From the NCBI RefSeq assembly GCF_000194155.1, contig NZ_GL877878.1, forward strand, positions 3,112,851-3,176,850: DNA of 64,000 bases, in the 5' to 3' direction. The stretch comes from Saccharopolyspora spinosa NRRL 18395. Its GTDB lineage: Bacteria > Actinomycetota > Actinomycetes > Mycobacteriales > Pseudonocardiaceae. A program made the position numbers and the translations under genes. The notes beneath the pieces are model-generated. The model saw only the letters and a program-made list of their open reading frames with translations. It was not told the DNA's origin and did not search any database. Shown here in pieces: positions 29,588 through 37,686 of this stretch. Positions within the stretch are counted from its first letter, which is position 1; the number at the start of each line of letters is the position of its first letter.

Positions 29588-31227
29588 ACGTGCGTCGCCA
29601 CCTTCTGCTGCGCCCTGTTCTTGATCATGTGCTCCACTCCCCGTAGGGCGAGCGCCATGATCGTGTTGGTGGGATTGACTCCGAACGACGTGACGAACGT
29701 GCTGCCGTCCAGGATGTAGAGGTTCGGGACGTCGTGGCTCTGGCCGTAGGAGTCGACGACACTGCTGGCCGGGTCATCGCCCATCCTGGCCGTACCGAGC
29801 AGGTGGTATCCGGAGTCACGCATCAGCGAGGTCTCGCTGGTGGAGATTGCCCCGGAGGCCAGGTGTGCCTCCCGCATCCGATTGACATGGAACGCCAGCT
29901 TCGCGCTGGTGTCCTCCGAGGTCTTGTAGATCACCTTGGGGGCCGGGATACCGTCCGTGTCCGTCAGGTTGTTGGCCAGCAGCACCTGGTTGCTCTCGGC
30001 AGGGAGATCCTCCGCGATGACGCCCCACTCGAACGAGCGCCCGACCTCGCTGATTCTGTGGTGGAAGTTGGTGCCCCACTGGTCGGCCGGGGGACGACCG
30101 GCGTAGGCCGAGCGGTGCCCCTGGGGCCCCCCGGTAGGCATCGCATGCCATTTGCCGCCCCGCACGAAGCCACGAGACTTGTCCGTCTCGTAGAACTCCA
30201 TCGAGATGATCGTCTGACCTGCCGGCCCGAGCCACGCCTCGAGCGGCTCCGCGTAAAGACCATCGACGCTGGCGTAGGGATGGATCATGAGGCGCTTGCC
30301 CACCTGGCCCGACGAGTTCGCCAGTCCGTTCGGGTGACGCGCCGAGGTGGACAGCTGCAAGAGCCGCGGCGTCCCGATGCCGTTGGCCGCCAGCACGACG
30401 ACGTGGGCCCGCTGGCGGCGCTCACGTCCGTCGCGGTCGATGTAGATGGCCGAGTCCACCAGCCCGTTCGCATCGGTCGTCAGCTCCCGGACGCGCGCCC
30501 CCGTCACCAGACGCGCCCCGTCCGCTATGGCGTCCGGCCAGTGTGTGATGTCCGTGGTCGCCTTGGCCCCCTCGGGACAACCCGTCTGACACGTCCCCCG
30601 ACGCACGCACGACTCGCGGCCGCGGTACCGCCGGGATGCGATCGCATTGGTCGCGGGCCACCAGTGCCAGCCCAGCTTGTCCATACCGCGCGCGGCGACC
30701 ATCCCCACCCTCCCCAGGGGCAGGGGCGGCAACGGGTACCGGACACCATCCGGGTACGCAGGGTCGTCGGATAGGCCGGAGATCCCCATGACGTCGTCGA
30801 TCCGCTCGTAGAACGGGGCGAGCTCCTCGTAGGTGAGCGGCCAGTCATCAGCGACCCCGTCCAGCGTGTAGACCCGGAAGTCCGACGGCGTCGCCCGGGT
30901 CCAGTGCGCTCCGTACAGGATCGTGCTGCCGCCGACGCCGCTGTACATCAGCGGATTGACGTCCGACTGCGAGACGTCGATTGGATAGTCGGACACACCC
31001 TGTCGCACGTTAGGATTGGGGTGCCAGGTTTGCTGCGAGCCCAGCTCCCACCCTGCGCTCGCGCCGAGGAACTCGCTGCGCGGGGTCCAACCACCTTGCT
31101 CGAGACAGACGGTAGAGAAGCCGCGGCGGGCGAGCTCGCTCACGACCACGGCACCTGAGGCGCCGGCACCGATGACGAGAACGTCGGCGACCTCGGGCAG
31201 ATCCGGGCTGATCGGTTCGAAACGCAT
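29584..31227 (-). CDS. GMC-family FAD-dependent oxidoreductase
   Basis: 547 residues from ATG 31227 (in-frame start at 31251 also possible). N-terminal FAD motif VLVIGAGASGAVVVSEL, the GGSTILYG loop, then CVRRGTCQTGCPEGAK, a cysteine cluster seen in bacterial GMC dehydrogenases. The C-terminal region holds HLLGTARMGDDP and GVNPTNTIMALALR with the catalytic His/Asn pair. It oxidises an alcohol group of a sugar, polyol or related compound. First gene of the minus-strand operon, with its small subunit overlapping. Divergent from a GntR regulator, with a candidate operator between them. Confidence 0.92.
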   Translation of the reverse strand: MRFEPISPDLPEVADVLVIGAGASGAVVVSELARRGFSTVCLEQGGWTPRSEFLGASAGWELGSQQTWHPNPNVRQGVSDYPIDVSQSDVNPLMYSGVGGSTILYGAHWTRATPSDFRVYTLDGVADDWPLTYEELAPFYERIDDVMGISGLSDDPAYPDGVRYPLPPLPLGRVGMVAARGMDKLGWHWWPATNAIASRRYRGRESCVRRGTCQTGCPEGAKATTDITHWPDAIADGARLVTGARVRELTTDANGLVDSAIYIDRDGRERRQRAHVVVLAANGIGTPRLLQLSTSARHPNGLANSSGQVGKRLMIHPYASVDGLYAEPLEAWLGPAGQTIISMEFYETDKSRGFVRGGKWHAMPTGGPQGHRSAYAGRPPADQWGTNFHHRISEVGRSFEWGVIAEDLPAESNQVLLANNLTDTDGIPAPKVIYKTSEDTSAKLAFHVNRMREAHLASGAISTSETSLMRDSGYHLLGTARMGDDPASSVVDSYGQSHDVPNLYILDGSTFVTSFGVNPTNTIMALALRGVEHMIKNRAQQKVATHV

Positions 31228-31288
31228 GTTCCATCTTTCGGTTGCCGCCACAGAGATGCGACGGGGCCTCTGATCACAACTGGCACTG

Positions 31289-31321
31289 CGTTACGCGAGG
31301 ACCGTATTCCGTATCTCATAT
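31289..31321 (-). promoter_or_regulatory. Candidate operator upstream of the GMC operon
   Basis: Read on the minus strand it contains TACGGAATACGGTCCTC followed by GCGTAA. The same element (TACGGTATATGGTCCTC ... GCGTAA) occurs upstream of the DUF4392 gene at 34044-34076. It is 64 bases from the GMC start. The neighbouring FCD regulator is the natural candidate ligand. Confidence 0.55.
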
Positions 31322-31396
31322 GCGGTCAAGGGCTCGCGGCTTACTTTCCGGGGCCGTGATCGAGTTTTGCTCGGCGAAACCCATGACCGTCGTCGA

Positions 31397-31405
31397 ATAT
31401 GAGAT
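31397..31405. promoter_or_regulatory. Second half of an ATCTCATAT / ATATGAGAT inverted pair
   Basis: ATATGAGAT at 31397-31405 is the exact reverse complement of ATCTCATAT at 31313-31321, on opposite sides of the divergent promoter region. It lies 17 bases before the regulator start at 31423, so it could be an autoregulatory site. Confidence 0.4.
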
Positions 31406-31422
31406 CGGCTAGGATTCGCGTC

Positions 31423-32097
31423 GTGACCGGCCTGAACCCCCTCGAGCCCCGGAATGAGAACCTGACAGATCTGGTCTTCGACTCCATCCGTGAAGCCATC
31501 GTCGACCAGACCCTCCCGCCGGGCAGCAGGGTGAGCGAGCAGCGCATCGCGAGCCAGCTCAACGTCAGCAAGACGCCTGTGCGCGAGGGACTTCTGAGAC
31601 TGCGCCACATCGGTCTCGTCAAGTCTTTCGAGCGTGGACTGCGTGTGGTCACGCCTTCGGTCCACGCGATCCGCAACGCCTACGAGTTCCGCGCCGGCAT
31701 CGAGCGAACGGCGGCGTACTACGCCGCGCACCGGGCCGACAACGCGCAGCGCGAGGAACTGATGAAGCTTGCGCGGACCTCGCTCGACGCCGCGACAGCA
31801 GGGAACGCACTGGGGTTCCGGGCGTCGGACCGAGCCTTTCACCGTCTCATCGCCACGGCCGCCGACAACGACGTGCTGATCCGCGCTGTCGAGGACACGC
31901 TGACGCTCACCACCGTGCTACGAGAACGCGACGTGCCCTCGACGGGCGACTCGGTGTCCTGCGCCCATGAGCACATTGCGATCGCCCAGCACATCCTGGC
32001 CGGCGCGGCAGACGAGGCCCAGAAGGAGGCCGGCGACCACGTTCTGCACGTGATGTCCCTGGTCCTTGCGGCCCACACCGCACTGGCGCAGCCCTAG
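31423..32097 (+). CDS. GntR-family transcriptional regulator, FCD subfamily (paralogue 1)
   Basis: 224 residues from GTG 31423 (AGGA spaced eight bases; an in-frame ATG at 31399 lies inside a putative operator). The winged helix-turn-helix covers SIREAIVDQTLPPGSRVSEQRIASQLNVSKTPVREGLLRL. The FCD ligand domain follows from residue ~75, with FRASDRAFHRLI and the metal-binding-type histidines near the end (AHEHIAIAQHILAG, GDHVLHVM). It closely resembles the second regulator at 34095 over its whole length. Divergent to the GMC operon and convergent to the DUF1445 gene. Confidence 0.92.
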   Translation: MTGLNPLEPRNENLTDLVFDSIREAIVDQTLPPGSRVSEQRIASQLNVSKTPVREGLLRLRHIGLVKSFERGLRVVTPSVHAIRNAYEFRAGIERTAAYYAAHRADNAQREELMKLARTSLDAATAGNALGFRASDRAFHRLIATAADNDVLIRAVEDTLTLTTVLRERDVPSTGDSVSCAHEHIAIAQHILAGAADEAQKEAGDHVLHVMSLVLAAHTALAQP

Positions 32098-32110
32098 GGC
32101 GGCGCCTGAT

Positions 32111-32154
32111 GAGGCGGGGCCCGGGTGGACGGCACCACCCCGGGGCCCCGCCTC
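32111..32154. terminator. Bidirectional terminator between convergent genes
   Basis: GAGGCGGGGCCCGGGTGG pairs with CCACCCCGGGGCCCCGCCTC, with one or two bulges. It lies between the stop of the GntR gene and the stop of the DUF1445 gene, and so can end transcription from both sides. Confidence 0.8.
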
Positions 32155-32941
32155 ACTCGGAGTCGATCCGCATTCCGGTCACGAACATGTGACCCGTCGA
32201 GTGCGTGATCATTAGCTCGGTCTTCGCCTCGATCGCCGCCTGCTGCGGGGTCACGCCGCAGGCCCAGAACACCGGCACGTCGCCCGGCTCCATACGCACT
32301 CGTTCACCCCAGTCAGGTTCATCAACGTTGTCGATGCCCAACTTCTCAGGGGAGCCGATGTGCACGGGGCCCCCGTGCACCTCGGGATGCGCATGCGTGA
32401 TGGTGACAGCCTCCGCCACCCGGTCCGGGGGCATGGGACGCATTGAAACCACTAGCTTCCCCCGGAACTGGCCTGCGGGCACACACTCACGGTTGCTGAG
32501 GTAAACCGGGCCGTTGATCCCCTGGTCGATGTGCCGGATCGGGAGTCCGGCATCGAGCAGCAAGTGCTCGAAGGAGAAGCTGCAGCCAAGCAGGAACGCG
32601 ACCATGTCGTCGGTCCACAGGTCAACGACGTCACTGCGCTCCTCCACCAGCGCCCCTTCCCGGTACACGCTGTATTTGGGCAGGTCGGTGCGGAGGTCAG
32701 CACCAGGGGCGGTCAGCTTCGGCTCCGGATCTCCCGCGTCGGTGACCTCGAGGATCGGGCACGGCTTGGGGTTCCGCTGGGCGAACCGCATGAAGTCGAA
32801 CGCGTCATCCTGGGGCAGCATCACGAGGTTGGCCTGCACGAATCCATGACAGATCCCGGACGTGGGCCTCGCCCACGCATTCGCGCGGTTGGCACGCCAT
32901 GCCTCGATGGGCTCCGCGTGCTGCAGATCAACGAACTCCAT
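32153..32941 (-). CDS. DUF1445 protein (D-glutamate cyclase N-terminal-domain family)
   Basis: 262 residues from ATG 32941, with GGAAGGGGAAG upstream. Contains GICHGFVQANLVMLPQDDAFDF, FLLGCSFSFEHLLLDAGLP and SMRPMPP, and ends with FWACGVTPQQA and ITHSTGHMFVTG, a full-length YcsI/DUF1445 protein. Family facts: in Bacillus, ycsI sits in the kipI/pxp 5-oxoproline cluster. In vertebrates this domain is fused to DUF4392 in DGLUCY, which converts D-glutamate to 5-oxo-D-proline. Here the DUF4392 gene lies 69 bases upstream in the same operon, so the two probably act together on a D-amino-acid-like substrate. Confidence 0.9.
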   Translation of the reverse strand: MEFVDLQHAEPIEAWRANRANAWARPTSGICHGFVQANLVMLPQDDAFDFMRFAQRNPKPCPILEVTDAGDPEPKLTAPGADLRTDLPKYSVYREGALVEERSDVVDLWTDDMVAFLLGCSFSFEHLLLDAGLPIRHIDQGINGPVYLSNRECVPAGQFRGKLVVSMRPMPPDRVAEAVTITHAHPEVHGGPVHIGSPEKLGIDNVDEPDWGERVRMEPGDVPVFWACGVTPQQAAIEAKTELMITHSTGHMFVTGMRIDSE

Positions 32942-33010
32942 CGATGACTTCCCCTTCCCGGCGATGATGACGAAGGCTGGCAACCGAGGGTTGCCCGCTA
33001 CGGGTGGCCG

Positions 33011-33973
33011 TCACTGGTCTGCCACCCAGGGGTCGCCGAGCAGGCTCTGGTGAACGATTCCGGAGATCAGCTCGGCATGCGCGGCGACGAAACGCAGTGG
33101 GATCCCGTCGTCGCCTTGGAACGCGGGATCGTCAACGCCGCCGCTGCGTAGACCTGCGCGCAGCCCCAGCTCGGTCCACTCGCGCACCAGATCCCCGGTG
33201 ACTGCCAGGTTTGCGCGTCGAGCCAGGATGGCCACCGCACCGGTGATGACGTAGCAGCCCAAATTCGACACGGATGCAGGCAGCAGATGATCCACCGTCG
33301 TGGACGCGAAGAATCCGCCCTCAACGCTGACGCCTCGCGGAGTCAGCGCCTCGGACTCGGCGGCAATGTTGCCGAACCCGATCTCGTTGCCGTTGTCTCC
33401 CACGGCCAGCGTCAGAGCACCGTTGTCCGTGGCGGCGCGAAGGTAGTCGTCGGCAAACAGATCACCGGCGGTGACCGGCGTGCCCCAGATCAGATGACGG
33501 CCGCCAACAGAGTTCTGCCCCAGCTTCTCGATGGCGGCGACGACGCCGAACTGCGCCGCGAACTCCCGGGCCTCGGCCGCGCTGGAGAATCGGGACTCCA
33601 TCAAGGTCACGCCATCCAGGCCCGCAGCGTCGACCAGCTTCTCCACCGGGCCGACGGCCTCTGGGTCGATGACGATGGTCACCTCGCTACCAAGACCGGC
33701 GAGCGTGCGCGCGAGTGCCAGAGAGCCGATGGGGCCGTCCACCTCCCCCTGCGGGAACCGGCCTTCCTCGACCAGACCCGTGACGATCAACGCCTTTTCA
33801 CCCTGTCGACGCAGCAGAGAGCGCGCGATCGCAAGGCTGATCGGCTCCGACCGCTCACCCCGCGCCAGCGTGTAGAACGGGCTCACGATGCCGGCCGGGC
33901 TCGTCGGCGGACGCATCTCGATCGTGGCCAGTCGATCCAGGCTCTCGAAGGCCGGGTGCGACTCGGGCTTCAT
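33011..33973 (-). CDS. DUF4392 protein (D-glutamate cyclase C-terminal-domain family)
   Basis: 320 residues from ATG 33973 (GAGGGAG six bases upstream; ATG 33997 also in frame). GEKALIVTGLVEEGRFPQGE and the region GSEVTIVIDPEA resemble the nucleotide-type beta-alpha fold of DUF4392. Later come AVGDNGNEIGFGN and HLLPASVSNLGCYVITGAVA, the conserved central motifs of the family. This domain forms the C-terminal half of vertebrate D-glutamate cyclase. First gene of a two-gene operon with the DUF1445 protein, divergent from the second GntR regulator. Confidence 0.88.
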   Translation of the reverse strand: MKPESHPAFESLDRLATIEMRPPTSPAGIVSPFYTLARGERSEPISLAIARSLLRRQGEKALIVTGLVEEGRFPQGEVDGPIGSLALARTLAGLGSEVTIVIDPEAVGPVEKLVDAAGLDGVTLMESRFSSAAEAREFAAQFGVVAAIEKLGQNSVGGRHLIWGTPVTAGDLFADDYLRAATDNGALTLAVGDNGNEIGFGNIAAESEALTPRGVSVEGGFFASTTVDHLLPASVSNLGCYVITGAVAILARRANLAVTGDLVREWTELGLRAGLRSGGVDDPAFQGDDGIPLRFVAAHAELISGIVHQSLLGDPWVADQ

Positions 33974-34043
33974 CAGCTCTCCCTCGGTATACGACATATC
34001 CCAAGGACTTCATCCGCTACGGAGTCCCGCCTCGGGCGGTTGC

Positions 34044-34076
34044 TTACGCGGTGAGGACCATATACCGTATTCCACT
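34044..34076 (-). promoter_or_regulatory. Candidate operator upstream of the DUF4392-DUF1445 operon
   Basis: On the minus strand: TACGGTATATGGTCCTC, then ACCGCGTAA. It contains the 9-bp palindrome ATACGGTAT. It matches the element upstream of the GMC operon at 15 of 17 core positions and lies 71 bases from the DUF4392 start (64 there). It is also 20-50 bases before the second regulator's start. Confidence 0.55.
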
Positions 34077-34094
34077 GTCCAAGGAAGGGGGACG

Positions 34095-34877
34095 ATGGAA
34101 CCGAATCAGCCACGCACTGCGGGCACGCTGAACATGGTGGAGCTGCACCATCGCCCAGCCGCCGCAGACTCCGCGGTGGGGTCCGGCAACGGTATGCTCG
34201 CACCCCTCGACGCACGCGTCGACAATCTGACAGATCGGGTCTTCGAGGCCATCCGCGACAGCATCGTAAGTCAGGCACTCCCACCTGGGCGTCGTGTGAG
34301 CGAGGCCAAGCTCGCGGCCGAGCTGAATGTCAGCAAGACCCCCGTGCGCGAGGCGCTTCTCCGCTTGCGGCACGTGGGCCTGGTCGAGGCTGCCCCGAAG
34401 GGGCTGCGCGTCATCAGCGCCTCGGTCCGCGCCATTCGCGACGCCTACGAGCACCGGGCGGGGCTGGAGAGCTCGGCAGCCTGGTTCACCGCACATCGGG
34501 CTACCAGCGCCCAACGGGAGAGGCTCCACGAGGTCGCCACCTCATCCCTGCGCGCGGCAGAGTCCGGCGACTCCGCCCAGTTCCGCGCCGAGGATCGCGT
34601 CTTCCACCACATCATCGCCGAGTTCTGCGGGAACGAGATCCTCCAGCGCGCGGTCGACAACGCCCTGGTGCTGACCGCTGTACTCCGAGAACGCGACACT
34701 CCCTCGACCGGTGACTCCATCTCCTGCGCCTCGGAGCACATCGCGACGGCATCCGCCGTTCTGGCTGGCGACGCCGACCGGGCAGCCCGGAACAACGCCG
34801 ACCACATCCTCCACGTGATGTCGCTTGTCCTCTCCTCACACACGCAGCGCGGGAACGTGCCCCCGGGAACGAGTTAA
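34095..34877 (+). CDS. GntR-family transcriptional regulator, FCD subfamily (paralogue 2)
   Basis: 260 residues from ATG 34095 (AAGGAAGGGGG upstream). Compared with paralogue 1 it carries ~35 extra N-terminal residues before the winged helix (AIRDSIVSQALPPGRRVSE, LNVSKTPVREALLRLRHVGL). The FCD domain holds FRAEDRVFHHIIAEF and SEHIATASAVLAGDADRAAR. The two regulators share long identical stretches such as LRERD.PSTGDS.SCA.EHIA. It is followed 50 bases later by the FAH-family gene, so it may head the plus-strand operon as well as control the divergent one. Confidence 0.92.
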   Translation: MEPNQPRTAGTLNMVELHHRPAAADSAVGSGNGMLAPLDARVDNLTDRVFEAIRDSIVSQALPPGRRVSEAKLAAELNVSKTPVREALLRLRHVGLVEAAPKGLRVISASVRAIRDAYEHRAGLESSAAWFTAHRATSAQRERLHEVATSSLRAAESGDSAQFRAEDRVFHHIIAEFCGNEILQRAVDNALVLTAVLRERDTPSTGDSISCASEHIATASAVLAGDADRAARNNADHILHVMSLVLSSHTQRGNVPPGTS

Positions 34878-34927
34878 ACCAACTCCCCCACCCCCTACCT
34901 CACCATTCGACCGAAGGACGGGCTTTC

Positions 34928-35791
34928 GTGACCGAGCACCTGGCGACCATCACCGCTGCGGAAGGAGAGATCCCCGTTGTCGTGAGCGACCGCGGCGTCG
35001 CAGCAATCCGGGAGATAGACCCCGAGCTGGCGGTCACGACCATCATGGACGTGATCGCAGGAGACCACCTCGCGCGGCTGCGTGAGCGTGTCAAGAACGC
35101 CCCCGACCTCGCCTTCACACGCGTGGACGAGGTGCGGTTCACCGCGCCGTACCGATCCCCCCGGAAGATCTGGGGCATCGGTCTGAACTACGGCGATCAC
35201 GCAGCGGACCTGAGCGAGTCGGCGCCCGACCAGCCGGCGTCCTTCGTGAAGTGCGACCACACGATCATCGGCCCGGATGAGCCGATCGTGATTCCGGCGC
35301 AGAGTGAGCGCACCACGTCCGAGGCTGAGATCGGGCTCATCATCGGCAGGACTTGCGAGAACGTCAGCGAGTCCGAGGCGATGGACTACGTGTGGGGGGT
35401 CACGACCATCCTGGACCAGACCGCCGAGGACATCTTGCGGATCAATCCGCGCTATCTCACCCGCTCGAAGAACTTCCGGACGTTCTTCTGCTTCGGACCG
35501 GAGCTCGTACCGCTCGATGAGGTGATAGAGAAGTTCGAAAGCTTGGACGACATCGAGATCTCGACGGTCAAGAACGGCGATGAGTTCAGGACCAACACGG
35601 TCGCCCACATGACCCACAAGCCCGCCAGCCTCGTGAGCTTCCACTCGAAGATGATGCCGCTGTTTCCGGGAGACATCATCTCCACCGGAACCCCTGGCGC
35701 GCTCGTCATCGGCGACGGAGACCGTGTGGAGTGCCGGATCGACGGCATCGGTCAGCTGACCACGACGGCGCGAAAGGCCACTACACGATGA
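34928..35791 (+). CDS. Fumarylacetoacetate-hydrolase (FAH) family protein
   Basis: 287 residues from GTG 34928 (GAAGGACG upstream). N-terminal short domain, then the FAH core: IWGIGLNYGDHAAD, SEAEIGLIIGRTCENVSE (metal-binding Glu region), VWGVTTILDQTAED and FPGDIISTGTPGAL at the C-terminus. Family members hydrolyse C-C bonds of acyl-pyruvates or dehydrate 2-keto-3-deoxy sugar acids. In a sugar/amino-acid island it may act as a keto-acid hydrolase or dehydratase. Its stop overlaps the start of the PLP enzyme by 4 bases. Confidence 0.9.
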   Translation: MTEHLATITAAEGEIPVVVSDRGVAAIREIDPELAVTTIMDVIAGDHLARLRERVKNAPDLAFTRVDEVRFTAPYRSPRKIWGIGLNYGDHAADLSESAPDQPASFVKCDHTIIGPDEPIVIPAQSERTTSEAEIGLIIGRTCENVSESEAMDYVWGVTTILDQTAEDILRINPRYLTRSKNFRTFFCFGPELVPLDEVIEKFESLDDIEISTVKNGDEFRTNTVAHMTHKPASLVSFHSKMMPLFPGDIISTGTPGALVIGDGDRVECRIDGIGQLTTTARKATTR

Positions 35792-37110
35792 GCACTCACG
35801 CGGTCGAGCAGCTCGACCGGACCCGACTCCTGCAATGTGCCGACGACCTCCGCGAGACCGTCCTCGACGACGCACTCAAGGGCGTGCCCCTGGGTGCTCG
35901 TGTGCTCCTCGGAGAGGTGGACCAGCAGAACTGGAACGTGGCCCGCGGAGACCTCGCCCTGCCGGTGACCACACTCCACGCACGCGCTATGAACGCCAAC
36001 CTGGCGACTATGGAGGCGTACTGCGAGCGCAACAACGCGCTTCTCGCCCCGCACGGCAAGACCACCATGTCACCCCAGCTCTTCGCCCTTCAGGCGTCTC
36101 ACGGTGCGTGGGCGTTCACGGCAGCGACGCCCACTCAGGTGGCCGTGATGCGCCGCTACGGGGTTCAGCGCATCATCCTGGCCAACGAACTCGTCGATGC
36201 TCCCGCGCTGCGTTGGGTGACTGCCGAAATCGCCAGCGACAGCTCGTTCGACTTCTACTGCCTGGTCGACGATGCGGACACGGTGCGGGCGATGTCCGAT
36301 ACCATCGCCGACTCCGGCCACGGGGTCACCCTCAACGTCCTCCTCGAGGTCGGAGTGCCTGGTGGCAGGTGTGGCGTGCGAGACCTCGACTCGGCGCTCG
36401 AGGTCGCCGCGGCGGTCGCCGCGACCGAGCATCTCCGGCTGGTCGGCGTCGAGGCCTACGAGGGCCTCGTGACCGGCGGCATGACACCGGAGGACCTCCA
36501 TGCACTCGACACCTTCTTCGCTGGCGTCCGGTCGATCGTGCTCGAGCTGGCACGTCGCGACCTGTTCGACGCCAACCGCATCATCGTGACGGCAGGCGGA
36601 AGCTCGTACTTCGATCGTGTCGTCGCCGGACTCGGCTCGTGGGACGGTGTCCGCGACGACGTGGACCTAGTGCTTCGAAGCGGCTGTTACATCTCCCACG
36701 ACGCCGGCAAGTACGAAAAGCTCTCGCCGCTCGCTGGCCGACGGGCCGAGCAGGAACCGCTCCGGCTCCACAACGCACTCACTGCATGGGCTTCCGTGCT
36801 GTCCCGGCCGGAGCCTGATCTCGCGATCCTGTCGATCGGGAAGCGCGACGCGGCCCATGACCTGACGCTGCCACAGCCACGCGAGCTGTTTCGCGCGGAT
36901 GGCTCGAGGCAGCGGCTGCGGGAAGCGGAGACGTTCAAGCTGATGGACCAGCACGCCTTCGTTCGCGTTGCCCCCGGGCTCGCGATCGCTCCCGGAGACA
37001 TCGTCGCTTTCGACATGTCCCACCCGTGCACGGCCTTCGACAAGCTCCCCTTCATCCCGATCATCGACGACGACTTCAACGTCGTCGACGGCGTCCTCAC
37101 GTTCTTCTGA
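35788..37110 (+). CDS. D-serine dehydratase-like / D-threonine-aldolase-type PLP enzyme
   Basis: 440 residues from ATG 35788. It belongs to the fold-type III alanine-racemase-like family: the PLP lysine lies in LLAPHGKTTMSPQLF (about residue 92), followed by LNVLLEVGVPGGRCGVRD and TAGGSSYFD. The C-terminus has SHPCTAFDK, where His and Cys form the metal site of D-threonine aldolase / eukaryotic-type D-serine dehydratase. The expected reaction is removal of water and ammonia from, or cleavage of, a D-beta-hydroxy amino acid. Co-translated with the FAH gene; a RidA gene follows, which fits an enzyme releasing an enamine/imine. Confidence 0.9.
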   Translation: MSTHAVEQLDRTRLLQCADDLRETVLDDALKGVPLGARVLLGEVDQQNWNVARGDLALPVTTLHARAMNANLATMEAYCERNNALLAPHGKTTMSPQLFALQASHGAWAFTAATPTQVAVMRRYGVQRIILANELVDAPALRWVTAEIASDSSFDFYCLVDDADTVRAMSDTIADSGHGVTLNVLLEVGVPGGRCGVRDLDSALEVAAAVAATEHLRLVGVEAYEGLVTGGMTPEDLHALDTFFAGVRSIVLELARRDLFDANRIIVTAGGSSYFDRVVAGLGSWDGVRDDVDLVLRSGCYISHDAGKYEKLSPLAGRRAEQEPLRLHNALTAWASVLSRPEPDLAILSIGKRDAAHDLTLPQPRELFRADGSRQRLREAETFKLMDQHAFVRVAPGLAIAPGDIVAFDMSHPCTAFDKLPFIPIIDDDFNVVDGVLTFF

Positions 37111-37211
37111 CGGGGCTCAGGACCTCCTACGGGAGGCTCCGGTTGAACCGACCCCACAAGCTCCCGAAGTCAGTTGGACATGACCACCAGCCACAGAGAG
37201 GCCCCGACACC

Positions 37212-37592
37212 GTGTCCCGTCAGGCGTTCACAGACGTCGACCTTCCTCCCGCGGGAGGCCCTTACTCCGCCGCCGTACGCATCGGCAACATCGTGGCAAT
37301 CGCCGGGCAGTGCGGCTACCTCGCCGACAGATCCCTCGCACCGGGTGGTCTGGAACCTCAGGTGCGCCGGGCATTCGAGAACCTCATGACCGCGCTGCGT
37401 TCAGCCGGCTGCAGCGAGGCAGACGTGATCACCGTGAATGTGTTCCTCGCTGACGGGGACGACTTCGACGCGATGAACGCGATCTACCGCGAGTACTTCA
37501 GCGAGCCCGGCCCGGCCCGGACGACCATCACCGCCGGTCTCCGACCCGGTGTCCTGTTCGAGGTCAGCGCTCAGGCCGTGGTAGGCGGCTGA
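37212..37592 (+). CDS. RidA/YjgF-family enamine/imine deaminase
   Basis: 126 residues from GTG 37212 (GAGAGG about ten bases upstream). Standard RidA pattern: [45 protein letters not shown] and [23 protein letters not shown]. RidA hydrolyses reactive 2-aminoacrylate-type intermediates made by PLP dehydratases such as the one encoded 100 bases upstream. In the usual catalytic position (Arg of PxRxT) the sequence has PARTTI, so activity is plausible. Confidence 0.9.
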   Translation: MSRQAFTDVDLPPAGGPYSAAVRIGNIVAIAGQCGYLADRSLAPGGLEPQVRRAFENLMTALRSAGCSEADVITVNVFLADGDDFDAMNAIYREYFSEPGPARTTITAGLRPGVLFEVSAQAVVGG

Positions 37593-37686
37593 CCGGGCCA
37601 CTGCCACTCCTCCCACCAATGTCCCTCCATCAACGGCGTGCCACGACTTTCCGGGCCGCCGTCACCCGAAACCGCAAGGACATGTC

